DNA of 64,000 bases from JAWLHU01 sp049324875. GTDB lineage: Bacteria > Bacillota > Sulfobacillia > Symbiobacteriales > Symbiobacteriaceae. The notes under the pieces were generated by a model that was given only the letters and a program-made list of their open reading frames with translations, was not told the DNA's origin and did no database searches. Positions 33,816-40,886 of the stretch are shown here, piece after piece (position 1 is the first letter of the stretch; each line of letters opens with the position of its first letter). The stretch covers positions 1-64,000 of the forward strand of contig JBMONC010000053.1 of NCBI GenBank assembly GCA_049324875.1. The letters run 5' to 3'. The position numbers and the translations under genes were made by a program.

Positions 33816-35354
33816 CTAACCCTTGATCAGCAGGGAACCCGCATCCATCTGGGGCGGCTTCGGCAGGCCGATGATCTCCAGCAGCGTGGGCGCCACGTTG
33901 GCCAGCACGCCTTCCTGCAGCCTCGCATCCAGCCGGCTCTCATCCACCAGGATGCAGGGGACGGGGTAGAGGGTGTGGTTGGTGTGCGGGGTCCCGGTCT
34001 CGTAATCGATCATCTGGTCGCAGTTGCCGTGGTCCGCCAGGATGATCGCTGCCCCATTCTTCGCCAGGAGGGCGTCCACCACCTTGCCCAGGCACTCATC
34101 CACCGCCTCCACCGCCCGGACCGCCGCCTCCAGGACGCCGGTGTGGCCGACCATGTCGGGGTTGGCGAAGTTCAGCACGATGAAGTCGGTCCGATCCTGC
34201 TCAATCCACCGGACTGCCTCGGCGGCGATCTCGTAGGCCGACATCTCCGGCTTCAGGTCGTAGGTCGGCACCTTCGGCGAGGGGATCATCACCCGTTCCT
34301 CCCCTTCAAAGGTCCGCTCCTCGCCGCCGTTGAAGAAGTAGGTGACGTGGGGGTACTTCTCCGTCTCGGCGATGCGCAGCTGGCGCAGGCCCGCCTCAGC
34401 CACCACCTGCCCCATGGGCACGTCCACGAACTCCGGCCCGAAGGCGGTGGGGATGTCGGCGAAGGTCTGGTCGTACTGGGTCATGGAGACCAGCGGCATC
34501 GGCTGGAACCCCTCGGGCCGCTTGAAGCCGTCGAAGGCGGTCTCGTGCAGGGCGCGCACGATCTGGCGGGCCCGGTCGGGCCGGAAGTTGAAGAAGATCA
34601 GGCCGTCCTCCGCCCGGATCCGGCCGTCGACGCCGTCGATCACCGTTGGCAGCACGAACTCGTCGGTCTCGCCCCGGTCGTAGGCCCGGGTGACCGCCTC
34701 ATCAGCCGAGGCGGCCCGCTCCCCCACCCCCTGGGTCAGGGCGAGGAAGGCCTTCTCGGTCCGCTCCCACCGCTTATCCCGGTCCATGGCGTAGTAGCGG
34801 CCGGAGACGGTGGCGATCTGGCCGAGGCCGACCTCCTTCAGCTTCGCCTCCACGGCGGCCAGGTAGCCCTGCGCCGACTTGGGCGGTACGTCGCGGCCGT
34901 CAAGGAAGGCGTGGATGTAGAGCCGGGTGATCCCCTCCCGCTTGGCCAGGTCAATCAGGGCCAGCAGGTGGTCGATATGGCTATGTACGCCGCCGTCGGA
35001 AACGAGCCCCATGATGTGGAGGGCGCCGCCCTGTTTCGCCCGCTGCAGGGCGACCTGCCAGGCCGGCAGGGTGAAGAAGGAACCGTCGCGGATCGAGCGC
35101 CAGATGCGGACGAGGGTCTGGTAGACCACCCGCCCCGCGCCCAGGTTGAGATGGCCCACGTTCGAGTCGCCCATCTGCCCGGGGAGCAGCCCGACCGCCT
35201 CACCAGACGCGGTCAACGTCGTGTGCGGGTACCGGGCCATGTAGCGGTCGAAATTGGGATGGTGTGCGATAGCAACTGCGTTGGCCCGGGGGTTGGGGTT
35301 GAGCCCCCAGCCGTCCAACACGATCAGCGCCACAGGTCTGCGATAGGCCGCCAA
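33816..35354 (-). CDS. gpmI: 2,3-bisphosphoglycerate-independent phosphoglycerate mutase
   Basis: A 512-residue Mn-dependent mutase interconverting 3- and 2-phosphoglycerate. The alkaline-phosphatase-type core shows LIVLDGWG (first metal Asp) and the phosphoserine site in GQMGDSNVGHLNLGAGR (about residue 63). NFANPDMVGHTG and LADHGNCDQM carry further metal ligands. The TTG start at 35354 follows AGGAGGTGA by eight bases. Probably cotranscribed with eno. Confidence 0.96.
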   Translation of the reverse strand: MAAYRRPVALIVLDGWGLNPNPRANAVAIAHHPNFDRYMARYPHTTLTASGEAVGLLPGQMGDSNVGHLNLGAGRVVYQTLVRIWRSIRDGSFFTLPAWQVALQRAKQGGALHIMGLVSDGGVHSHIDHLLALIDLAKREGITRLYIHAFLDGRDVPPKSAQGYLAAVEAKLKEVGLGQIATVSGRYYAMDRDKRWERTEKAFLALTQGVGERAASADEAVTRAYDRGETDEFVLPTVIDGVDGRIRAEDGLIFFNFRPDRARQIVRALHETAFDGFKRPEGFQPMPLVSMTQYDQTFADIPTAFGPEFVDVPMGQVVAEAGLRQLRIAETEKYPHVTYFFNGGEERTFEGEERVMIPSPKVPTYDLKPEMSAYEIAAEAVRWIEQDRTDFIVLNFANPDMVGHTGVLEAAVRAVEAVDECLGKVVDALLAKNGAAIILADHGNCDQMIDYETGTPHTNHTLYPVPCILVDESRLDARLQEGVLANVAPTLLEIIGLPKPPQMDAGSLLIKG

Positions 35355-35614
35355 GTCCGGGTCACCTCCTGAGGTCCGGTGCTTAGTCTGTACGAGAAAC
35401 CGAAATCCCTACCACCGGACTTATGCAAAGTCATTTTACCAAAGTCCACTTCGCCAATGGAAGAGCAAACCCCTGCAATATTTCGTGTCATTTCGCGATC
35501 CGTCGACAAGGGGACGAGCTCTTTGTACCCCCTCCCGTATCTCTCCGGGAGAGTCCGACGTCTCATAAACGGAAGATACGATACGGGGTATAAGCTGAGT
35601 AGGAGGCGATGGGT

Positions 35615-35959
35615 ATGGCGCAGTACACGGTTCCGATTACGGATGCCACTTTCCAGAAGGAAGTTCTTGAGTCTGAACTCCCTGTTCTGGTTGACTTCTG
35701 GGCCCCCTGGTGCGGTCCCTGCAAGATGATCGGGCCCGTTCTGGAGGAGTATGCCCGCGACAACGGCGACAAGATCAAGATCGCCAAGCTGAACGTGGAT
35801 GAGGAGCAGCAGTGGGCCGGCCAGTTCGGCGTCATGTCGATCCCGACCATGATCCTCTTCCACAAGGGCAAGGCGGTCGGGCAGTTGGTGGGCTTCCGCC
35901 CGAAGGCGGAGATGTACCGCATCCTCGACGGCGCTCTCAGCCAGCTCGCGGCGGTGTAA
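35615..35959 (+). CDS. trxA: thioredoxin
   Basis: A 114-residue thioredoxin with the redox site WCGPC (Cys33, Cys36) and cis-Pro in SIPTMILF. It reduces protein disulfides in the cytoplasm. Of two nearby ATGs, 35615 is chosen because AGGAGG at 35601-35606 is eight bases away; 35609 is too close. Upstream, ATACGGGGTAT (about 35583-35593) resembles the G/C-rich palindrome in the csoR-like promoter. A run of twelve C residues follows the stop. Confidence 0.95.
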   Translation: MAQYTVPITDATFQKEVLESELPVLVDFWAPWCGPCKMIGPVLEEYARDNGDKIKIAKLNVDEEQQWAGQFGVMSIPTMILFHKGKAVGQLVGFRPKAEMYRILDGALSQLAAV

Positions 35960-35989
35960 CCCCCCCCCCCCGGGGGATCCGAAACAGAG

Positions 35990-36020
35990 ACAGACCGGCC
36001 TGCGCCGGTCTGTTTGTTTT
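35990..36020 (+). terminator. terminator of trxA
   Basis: A 10-bp stem, ACAGACCGGC with GCCGGTCTGT, and a 4-nt loop are followed by TTGTTTT. It abuts the end of the convergent CsoR-family gene. Confidence 0.85.
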
Positions 36021-36301
36021 CAGCCGAGTTTGATGAACTGCTCGATCACATCGTCGACCGCTTCGGTCGGGTTGTCGCCCCGCTTCATCGCCTCGGTGAT
36101 CTGGTAGCCCATGCTACAGGCTGCGGCTTTCATGCCGACCCGATTGATGGCGGCCTTCATGGCGCCCAGCTGGATCAGCACCTGCTCACAGTCCTGCCCC
36201 TCTTCCAGCATCCGCTGGATCCCTCGAGCCTGCCCCTCAATCCGCTTCAGACGGCGCATCAGATCCTCATACAGCGCCGCGTTGTGCTCTCTGATGTTCA
36301 T
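36020..36301 (-). CDS. CsoR/FrmR-family (DUF156) transcriptional repressor, atypical ligands
   Basis: A 93-residue all-helical repressor of the CsoR/RcnR/CstR family, with the RRLKRIEGQARGIQRMLEEG signature. Cys38 (in GQDCEQVL) matches the first conserved cysteine. The copper ligands expected 25 and 29 residues later (His and Cys in CsoR) are Ser and Gln; instead there is a Cys 24 residues on (AAACSMG). It may therefore sense something other than Cu(I), perhaps a persulfide or another thiol reagent (inference). The ATG at 36301 follows aaggaggg. A palindrome lies inside its own promoter, which points to autorepression. Confidence 0.8.
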   Translation of the reverse strand: MNIREHNAALYEDLMRRLKRIEGQARGIQRMLEEGQDCEQVLIQLGAMKAAINRVGMKAAACSMGYQITEAMKRGDNPTEAVDDVIEQFIKLG

Positions 36302-36320
36302 AGACAACCCTCCTTAGATC

Positions 36321-36350
36321 AGATTACCGTACGGGGTACCCGTGTGTCAA
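36321..36350 (-). promoter_or_regulatory. csoR-like promoter with internal operator palindrome
   Basis: -35 TTGACA at 36345-36350 and -10 TAATCT at 36321-36326, with an 18-nt spacer. The palindrome ACGGG-GTA-CCCGT fills 36331-36343, between the boxes. CsoR-family operators are G/C-tract palindromes of this kind. Confidence 0.7.
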
Positions 36351-36385
36351 ATCCTATGAACACAAAATCGTCAGAGACCTTGCGC

Positions 36386-36414
36386 TTGCCCACAAACCCA
36401 ATATATGGTACTAT
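36386..36414 (+). promoter_or_regulatory. promoter of the PilZ gene
   Basis: -35 TTGCCC at 36386-36391 and -10 TACTAT at 36409-36414 with a 17-nt spacer, 26 nt before the PilZ start codon. Confidence 0.6.
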
Positions 36415-36440
36415 AGGGATGATACGGGGAGGGAGCAACG

Positions 36441-37148
36441 ATGTCGGTAAGTGATGCTCAGGGCTTTCGGCGAGCGGCAAACGGCCTGCATCAGACCGCC
36501 TCCCAGTGCCTCGCTCTCCTGGGCCCGCTACAGGGCCAGAACCTGCAGGTGATCTTCCTGGCCCTCGACAGGCCTGACCACCCGGTCGCTGAGCTGACCG
36601 GCCGCCTCCAGGAGGTCCGGCCGGAGGGGCTTCTCCTCGAGACGGCCGCGCCCCTGCCCCCGGTCGCTCCGCACATACGGTTCGGGGTGCAGATCTTCGG
36701 TCCCACAGGGCTCACTCAGTTCCACACCCGAGCGGGGGGGCCGGTTGAGGCGGGGAAGAACTCCCTTCTCCTGGCGCTGCCGGAGCGGATCACCACCATG
36801 CAGCGGCGGCGCTTTATCCGGGTGCCCTTCTCCGGCGAGATCGCCTACCAGCTGCTTCAGAACGGCAAGCCTCTGGCAAGCGGCGGCACCGGGACCGGCA
36901 TCGACCTGAGCGCCGGCGGGGTCAAACTCCTGGTGAAGAGCCCCCTCCGGCCTGAACAGGAGCTCTTGATCAGCTTTACCACCCCAGACGGCCGCTCTTA
37001 TCGGGGACTCCGCTCCCAGGTGGTGCGGGTGGAGCGCCAGGCAGGTCAGTACGCCGCGGCCTGCCGGTTCGAAGGGTTGAGTGAGGCCCGGGAGGCGGCG
37101 CTGGTGCAGACCGTCTTCCGGCTCCAGATGCGGAGTGCCATGCGCTGA
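36441..37148 (+). CDS. PilZ-domain protein (YcgR-like)
   Basis: A 235-residue predicted cyclic-di-GMP effector. The C-terminal PilZ domain has the RxxxR motif in RRRFIR (122-127) and the D-x-S-x-x-G motif DLSAGG (155-160), the usual dinucleotide-binding set. The N-terminal 115 residues look like the YcgR-type beta-barrel partner. Such proteins alter motility or export when cyclic-di-GMP rises; no flagellar gene is in the window. Its ATG follows ggggaggga. Confidence 0.88.
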   Translation: MSVSDAQGFRRAANGLHQTASQCLALLGPLQGQNLQVIFLALDRPDHPVAELTGRLQEVRPEGLLLETAAPLPPVAPHIRFGVQIFGPTGLTQFHTRAGGPVEAGKNSLLLALPERITTMQRRRFIRVPFSGEIAYQLLQNGKPLASGGTGTGIDLSAGGVKLLVKSPLRPEQELLISFTTPDGRSYRGLRSQVVRVERQAGQYAAACRFEGLSEAREAALVQTVFRLQMRSAMR

Positions 37149-37149
37149 C

Positions 37150-38232
37150 TTACGTATTCTTCCCCCGGCCTGCGATCTCGATCTCACAGACCACCTGCCC
37201 GTCCCGCACGCCGTAAGCCCGGTCAAAGAGGTTGACAGCGGGGCACACATGGTTGGGTATGATCTGGAGCCGGTCCCCGATGGCGATCGGGGTGCCGGGC
37301 GGGAACTCCAGCTGCCCGTGCTCCTCGGTCAGCCTGGCCACCGTGATTTCCGGCCGGCCGACCACCCGCCCGTGACCGCCATCCCGGTGAGGGTCCATGG
37401 CCAAGGACTTGGAACCGGCATCCACCACCGCCCTGTCGGGGGCGGCATGGCTCACGACGGTGGTCAGGATCCGCAGGGCGCAGTCGGACTCCTTCACCAG
37501 CCCGAGACCGAGGGAGTTCCGGTCGTAGAAGATGTAGGTACCGGGCCGCAACTCCGTCACGCCATGGGTTTCGCTGACAAGGTGGGCGGTGGGTGTCGCC
37601 CCCACGCTCACCTCCAGGTCCGGCCGCCCGAGGGCGGCCTTGATCGCGCCCAGCGCCTCGGCCTCCCGCCGGGCAAAGGCAAGGGCCTCGTCCTCACCCC
37701 CCGCCTTCCAGGTGGGGCCGGCATGGCTCATCACCCCCGCGAGGCGGATGCCGGGAAAGCGCTCGAGCCCGCGAGCGAAGCCGATGGCCTCCTCCCCCGG
37801 CTGCCGGCCCACCCGGTGCTGGCCGGTATCCACCTCCAGGTAGACCTCCAGGGGGCGGCCCAGCCGCTCCCCCACGCTGGAGAGCGCCGCCGCCACCTCG
37901 TAGCTGTCCAGGGTCAGGATCAACCGCTCCACCCGGGCGGCCAGTGCCGCAAGCCGGTCCAGCTTCTGCGGCCCGATCAGCGGGTAGGCGACGAGGATGT
38001 CCGCAAAGCCGGCGTCAGCCATCACCTCGGCCTCGCCCAGCTTGGCACAGGTGATGCCCCGGGCCCCGGCGGCCACCTGCAGCCGGGCGAAGAAGGGCGA
38101 CTTGTGGGTCTTGGTGTGAGGGCGCAGTCCCACCCCCGCAGCGTCGGCGATGGCCTGCATCCGGCGAATGTTCCGCTCCGCTTGGTCCAGATCGATCACG
38201 ATGCATGGCGTATCCAGTTCCGGAAAGATCAG
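37150..38232 (-). CDS. D-threonine aldolase-like PLP enzyme (alanine racemase N-terminal fold)
   Basis: A PLP-barrel enzyme of the DSD1/D-threonine aldolase family, about 360 residues. The PLP lysine is in RPHTKTHKSP near the N-terminus. SVGATPTAH and the C-terminal metal-site segment PNHVCPAVNL are typical. It would cleave D-threonine or a related D-3-hydroxy amino acid. The start is uncertain: the only codon close to GGGAGG and to the conserved FPELDTP is a CTG at 38232; no in-frame ATG, GTG or TTG fits. It is convergent with the PilZ gene. Confidence 0.8.
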   Translation of the reverse strand: MIFPELDTPCIVIDLDQAERNIRRMQAIADAAGVGLRPHTKTHKSPFFARLQVAAGARGITCAKLGEAEVMADAGFADILVAYPLIGPQKLDRLAALAARVERLILTLDSYEVAAALSSVGERLGRPLEVYLEVDTGQHRVGRQPGEEAIGFARGLERFPGIRLAGVMSHAGPTWKAGGEDEALAFARREAEALGAIKAALGRPDLEVSVGATPTAHLVSETHGVTELRPGTYIFYDRNSLGLGLVKESDCALRILTTVVSHAAPDRAVVDAGSKSLAMDPHRDGGHGRVVGRPEITVARLTEEHGQLEFPPGTPIAIGDRLQIIPNHVCPAVNLFDRAYGVRDGQVVCEIEIAGRGKNT

Positions 38233-38377
38233 CGGAAAGCACCTCCCACCCCATAGGATTCTCCCGTGGATTCGCTGCCACCGGCTTTTTTCCTCCCGCC
38301 CGCCGGCAAGGGCCTGCCCGGCCTCCCCCCGAGGCGGTATAATAGCGGGAGATGCTGTGAGAGGAGCGGGTTGTGGT

Positions 38378-38686
38378 ATGGCCATCGTCGAAGTCTCCAT
38401 CACCCCCCTGGGGACGGCGACCCCATCTGTCAGCCAGTACGTGGCGCGGGCCCACAAGATTCTGGTGGAGACCCCGGGGCTGAAGGCACAGCTCACCCCC
38501 ATGTCCACCGTGCTGGAGGGCGACCTGGACCTGATTCTGAAGGCGATCCGCCAGGCGCAGGAGGCGGTCTTCGCCGCCGGGGCGCTGCGGGTCAGCACCT
38601 CGATCAAGATCGACGACCGCCGGGACAGGCCGGGGTCCATGGAGGAGAAGGTGAGGCGGGTCCAGGAGCAGATCGGGCAGAGGTGA
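38378..38686 (+). CDS. MTH1187/YkoF-type thiamine-binding-family protein
   Basis: A 102-residue single-domain protein of the MTH1187/YkoF superfamily (ferredoxin-like fold). MAIVEVSITPLGTATPSVSQYVA, with LTPMSTVLEGDLD, matches the family. Homologues bind thiamine or related pyrimidines. The ATG at 38378 follows gagaggag. Role here unclear. Confidence 0.85.
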   Translation: MAIVEVSITPLGTATPSVSQYVARAHKILVETPGLKAQLTPMSTVLEGDLDLILKAIRQAQEAVFAAGALRVSTSIKIDDRRDRPGSMEEKVRRVQEQIGQR

Positions 38687-38724
38687 ACCGAGGAGCAGCC
38701 CCAGCTGCTCCTCGGTCTTCTTTA
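38687..38724. terminator. terminator between convergent genes
   Basis: A 12-bp perfect stem, 38687-38698 with 38705-38716, and a 6-nt loop are followed by CTTCTTTATT on the plus strand. It ends the MTH1187-type gene and touches the stop of def. Confidence 0.8.
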
Positions 38725-39228
38725 TTCCGAGTCGACCGGGATCTCCTCCAGGCTCTCCTCCTCCTTCATGCGGAAGAGCCGGACCGCCCGATCGGTCATC
38801 AGGATGCCGTCGAGATGGTCGATCTCGTGCTGGAAGCAGCGGGCTAACTCGCCCTCTGCATCGTTCCAAAAGCGCCGGCCGTTTCGGTCCAGCGCCGTCA
38901 CCTGAACCCGCTCATGCCGGGGCACCTCGGCGATCAGCCCCGGCATGGAGAGGCAGCCCTCCAACCCCAGCACCTCGGCCCCGCCGGCGATGGTGATCTC
39001 CGGGTTAATTAGCTCCATCACCCCATGGGGGCTGACCTCCACCACCACCACCCGACGGAGCACGCCGACCTGCGGTGCAGCCAGCCCCTGTCCGTGGGCG
39101 GCCCGCATGGTCTGGAGCATGTCGTCCAGCAGGCTCCGCACCTGCTGGCTGACCCGGCTCACGGGGCGCGCCTTGCGATGCAGCACCTCGTCGGGCTCGA
39201 ATCGAATCGGCATCAAGGCCACCGTCAC
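38722..39228 (-). CDS. def: peptide deformylase
   Basis: A 168-residue metalloenzyme that removes the N-formyl group from new proteins. All three motifs are intact: GQGLAAPQVG (46-55), EGCLS (90-94, metal Cys) and QHEIDHLDG (133-141, metal His pair and catalytic Glu). The start may be GTG 39228 or ATG 39213; the second would give 163 residues and better spacing from upstream bases. Downstream of the small RHH-like gene on the same strand with a 6-nt gap, so probably cotranscribed. Confidence 0.95.
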   Translation of the reverse strand: MTVALMPIRFEPDEVLHRKARPVSRVSQQVRSLLDDMLQTMRAAHGQGLAAPQVGVLRRVVVVEVSPHGVMELINPEITIAGGAEVLGLEGCLSMPGLIAEVPRHERVQVTALDRNGRRFWNDAEGELARCFQHEIDHLDGILMTDRAVRLFRMKEEESLEEIPVDSE

Positions 39229-39234
39229 TTCCCC

Positions 39235-39516
39235 CTACCGGCTCAGTTCGACTTCGTCGGGCGAGGGCAGCTTGCCGGTAAGCTGCTTCTCCATCACATC
39301 GTACAGCCGCTCCGCCCGCTCCTGGAGGAGCGCCCGCTCGGCCTGGGTCAGGACGATCCCCTCCTTCTCCCCCCGAATCAGCCCCTCGGCCAGCTGATGC
39401 ACCGCCCAGGAGACGATCTGCCCCTCTGTCCAGTCAGAGGGAAGGACCGTGGCGATCAGCTTCACAAGCGACTTGGTCCCCTCCGGGACGTTCCACGCGA
39501 TCTTTTCTGTTCCCAC
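39235..39516 (-). CDS. small candidate ribbon-helix-helix DNA-binding protein
   Basis: A 93-residue protein I do not recognise by name. Its N-terminal half, EKIAWNVPEGTKSLVKLIAT then WTEGQIVSWAVHQLAEGLI, has the strand-helix-helix pattern of Arc/MetJ-type ribbon-helix-helix repressors. The C-terminal half is a charged helix. The GTG at 39516 is six bases from GGAGGT (39523-39528). A perfect inverted repeat and a good promoter stand just upstream, so autoregulation is likely. It is followed closely by def. Confidence 0.55.
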   Translation of the reverse strand: MGTEKIAWNVPEGTKSLVKLIATVLPSDWTEGQIVSWAVHQLAEGLIRGEKEGIVLTQAERALLQERAERLYDVMEKQLTGKLPSPDEVELSR

Positions 39517-39543
39517 CACCGCACCTCCGGTTCTACGTGTTCT

Positions 39544-39561
39544 TTGGTACCAAAGTACCAA
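39544..39561. promoter_or_regulatory. operator-like inverted repeat
   Basis: TTGGTAC-CAAA-GTACCAA is a perfect 7-bp inverted repeat, placed at about +10 to +27 of the promoter at 39578-39606. A further GGTAC half-site overlaps the -10 box. Confidence 0.65.
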
Positions 39562-39577
39562 TTGGCTCTTCAACCAC

Positions 39578-39606
39578 ATGGTACAACAATTCCAGCGCAG
39601 TGGCAA
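39578..39606 (-). promoter_or_regulatory. promoter of the RHH-like gene and def
   Basis: -35 TTGCCA at 39601-39606 and -10 TACCAT at 39578-39583, with a 17-nt spacer. Confidence 0.6.
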
Positions 39607-39667
39607 GGGACGAAGGTGCGCGAAAGGGAGCCGGGGATCTCCCCACGGCTCCCTGGTGCGATATGGC

Positions 39668-40423
39668 TTACTTGCCGGCGGCGCAGATGGCTGCGAAGGA
39701 GGCGGGGTCCAGGCTGGCGCCGCCCACCAGCGCCCCGTCGATATCCGGCTGGGCCATGTACTCGGCGATGTTGCCCGGCTTGACCGAGCCGCCGTACTGG
39801 ATGCGGACCTTGCCGGCCGCCTCCGGCCCGAACTGCTCCGCCACGACACCCCGAATGGCCGCAATGGTGGCCTGAGCGTCGCCCGGGTCGCAGTTCCTGC
39901 CGGTGCCAATCGCCCAGACCGGCTCGTAGGCGATCACCAGACCGGACACCTGCTCGGGGCTGAGCCCGGCCAGCGCAGCGGTCAGCTGCCGCCGGTTGAC
40001 GGCGTCGGTCTGCCCGGCCTCCCGCTCCTGCAGGGTCTCACCGATGCAGACGATGGGGATCAGCCCGTGGGCCAGCGCCGCCCGGGTCTTCTCGCCCACC
40101 AGCGCATCCCCCTCGCCGAAGAGGGTCCGGCGCTCCGAGTGGCCCAGGATCACGTAGCTGCAGCCGGCATCCTTCAGCATGGGGCCGGAGATCTCGCCGG
40201 TGAACGCCCCCTGGCTCTCCTTGCTCATGTTCTGCCCGCCCAGCCGGACGGCTGAGCCGGCGAGCGCCTGCCCCACGGCGGCCAGCGCCGTAAAGGTCGG
40301 GCAGAGCACGATCTCCACCCCGGCGAGCCCCTCCACCTTGGGCAGGAACTCGGTCACGAACTGCCGGGCCTCGGCCAGCGTCTTGTGCATCTTCCAGTTG
40401 GCTGCAATCACCGGGGTGCGCAT
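39668..40423 (-). CDS. tpiA: triosephosphate isomerase
   Basis: A 251-residue TIM-barrel enzyme interconverting dihydroxyacetone phosphate and glyceraldehyde 3-phosphate. Active-site features: Asn/Lys in AANWKMHK (residues 9-16), His in ILGHSERR, and catalytic Glu in VIAYEPVWAIGTG. Full length. Separated from pgk by one small unknown gene. Confidence 0.97.
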   Translation of the reverse strand: MRTPVIAANWKMHKTLAEARQFVTEFLPKVEGLAGVEIVLCPTFTALAAVGQALAGSAVRLGGQNMSKESQGAFTGEISGPMLKDAGCSYVILGHSERRTLFGEGDALVGEKTRAALAHGLIPIVCIGETLQEREAGQTDAVNRRQLTAALAGLSPEQVSGLVIAYEPVWAIGTGRNCDPGDAQATIAAIRGVVAEQFGPEAAGKVRIQYGGSVKPGNIAEYMAQPDIDGALVGGASLDPASFAAICAAGK

Positions 40424-40445
40424 GGCAATCGTCCTCCTTAGTCAA

Positions 40446-40886
40446 CTAGCGGCCCCAGTCCGCGATCAGCCAGGGCTTGCCCGGCTTCTCACGCACCAGC
40501 AGGTAGTAGGCCCACTGGCGCCCTGCCTTCAGGCTCGGGTCCCGGAGCTCCTCCCCTGGAACCAGCTCCAGCTCAAACTCCACCCGAAACAGCAACTGCT
40601 CGGCATAGCCGGCCACGGGGTCGGGCGCCTCCGGGGCCCGCTCCACCTCCAGGACCCGCGCATCCCGCACCGAGAGCCGCCTTTTGTCAATGGTGGTGGG
40701 CCCGGTGTAAAGCCTCCCACGCTCGGGCGTCAGGGTGGCGAGGATCCAGTCCAGATCATGGGCGACCATGGCGGCAAAGTGCTCCCGGATCACGGTTCCG
40801 GGGGCAGCCTCGGCGCGGCGGGCCATCCACTCCGCCGCAGGACCCCGCTTGCGCCGGCGCCCGAGGAGCCAGTCGAAGAGGCTCAC
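40446..40886 (-). CDS. protein of unknown function between pgk and tpiA
   Basis: A 146-residue soluble protein. It starts with a basic stretch (LLGRRRKRGPAAEW). A helix (VIREHFAAMVAHDLDWILATL) then precedes several strands ending in WAYYLLVREKPGKPWLIADWGR. This pattern resembles NTF2/SnoaL-like small domains, but the assignment is only by shape. Its start overlaps the end of pgk by 4 nt, so it is cotranslated with glycolytic genes. No function can be stated. Confidence 0.75.
   Translation of the reverse strand: MSLFDWLLGRRRKRGPAAEWMARRAEAAPGTVIREHFAAMVAHDLDWILATLTPERGRLYTGPTTIDKRRLSVRDARVLEVERAPEAPDPVAGYAEQLLFRVEFELELVPGEELRDPSLKAGRQWAYYLLVREKPGKPWLIADWGR

Noticed and set aside
35960..35971. 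Run of twelve C residues after trxA as a functional element
   Set aside because: Homopolymers of this length are prone to sequencing error and it lies outside the terminator stem; no role can be supported.
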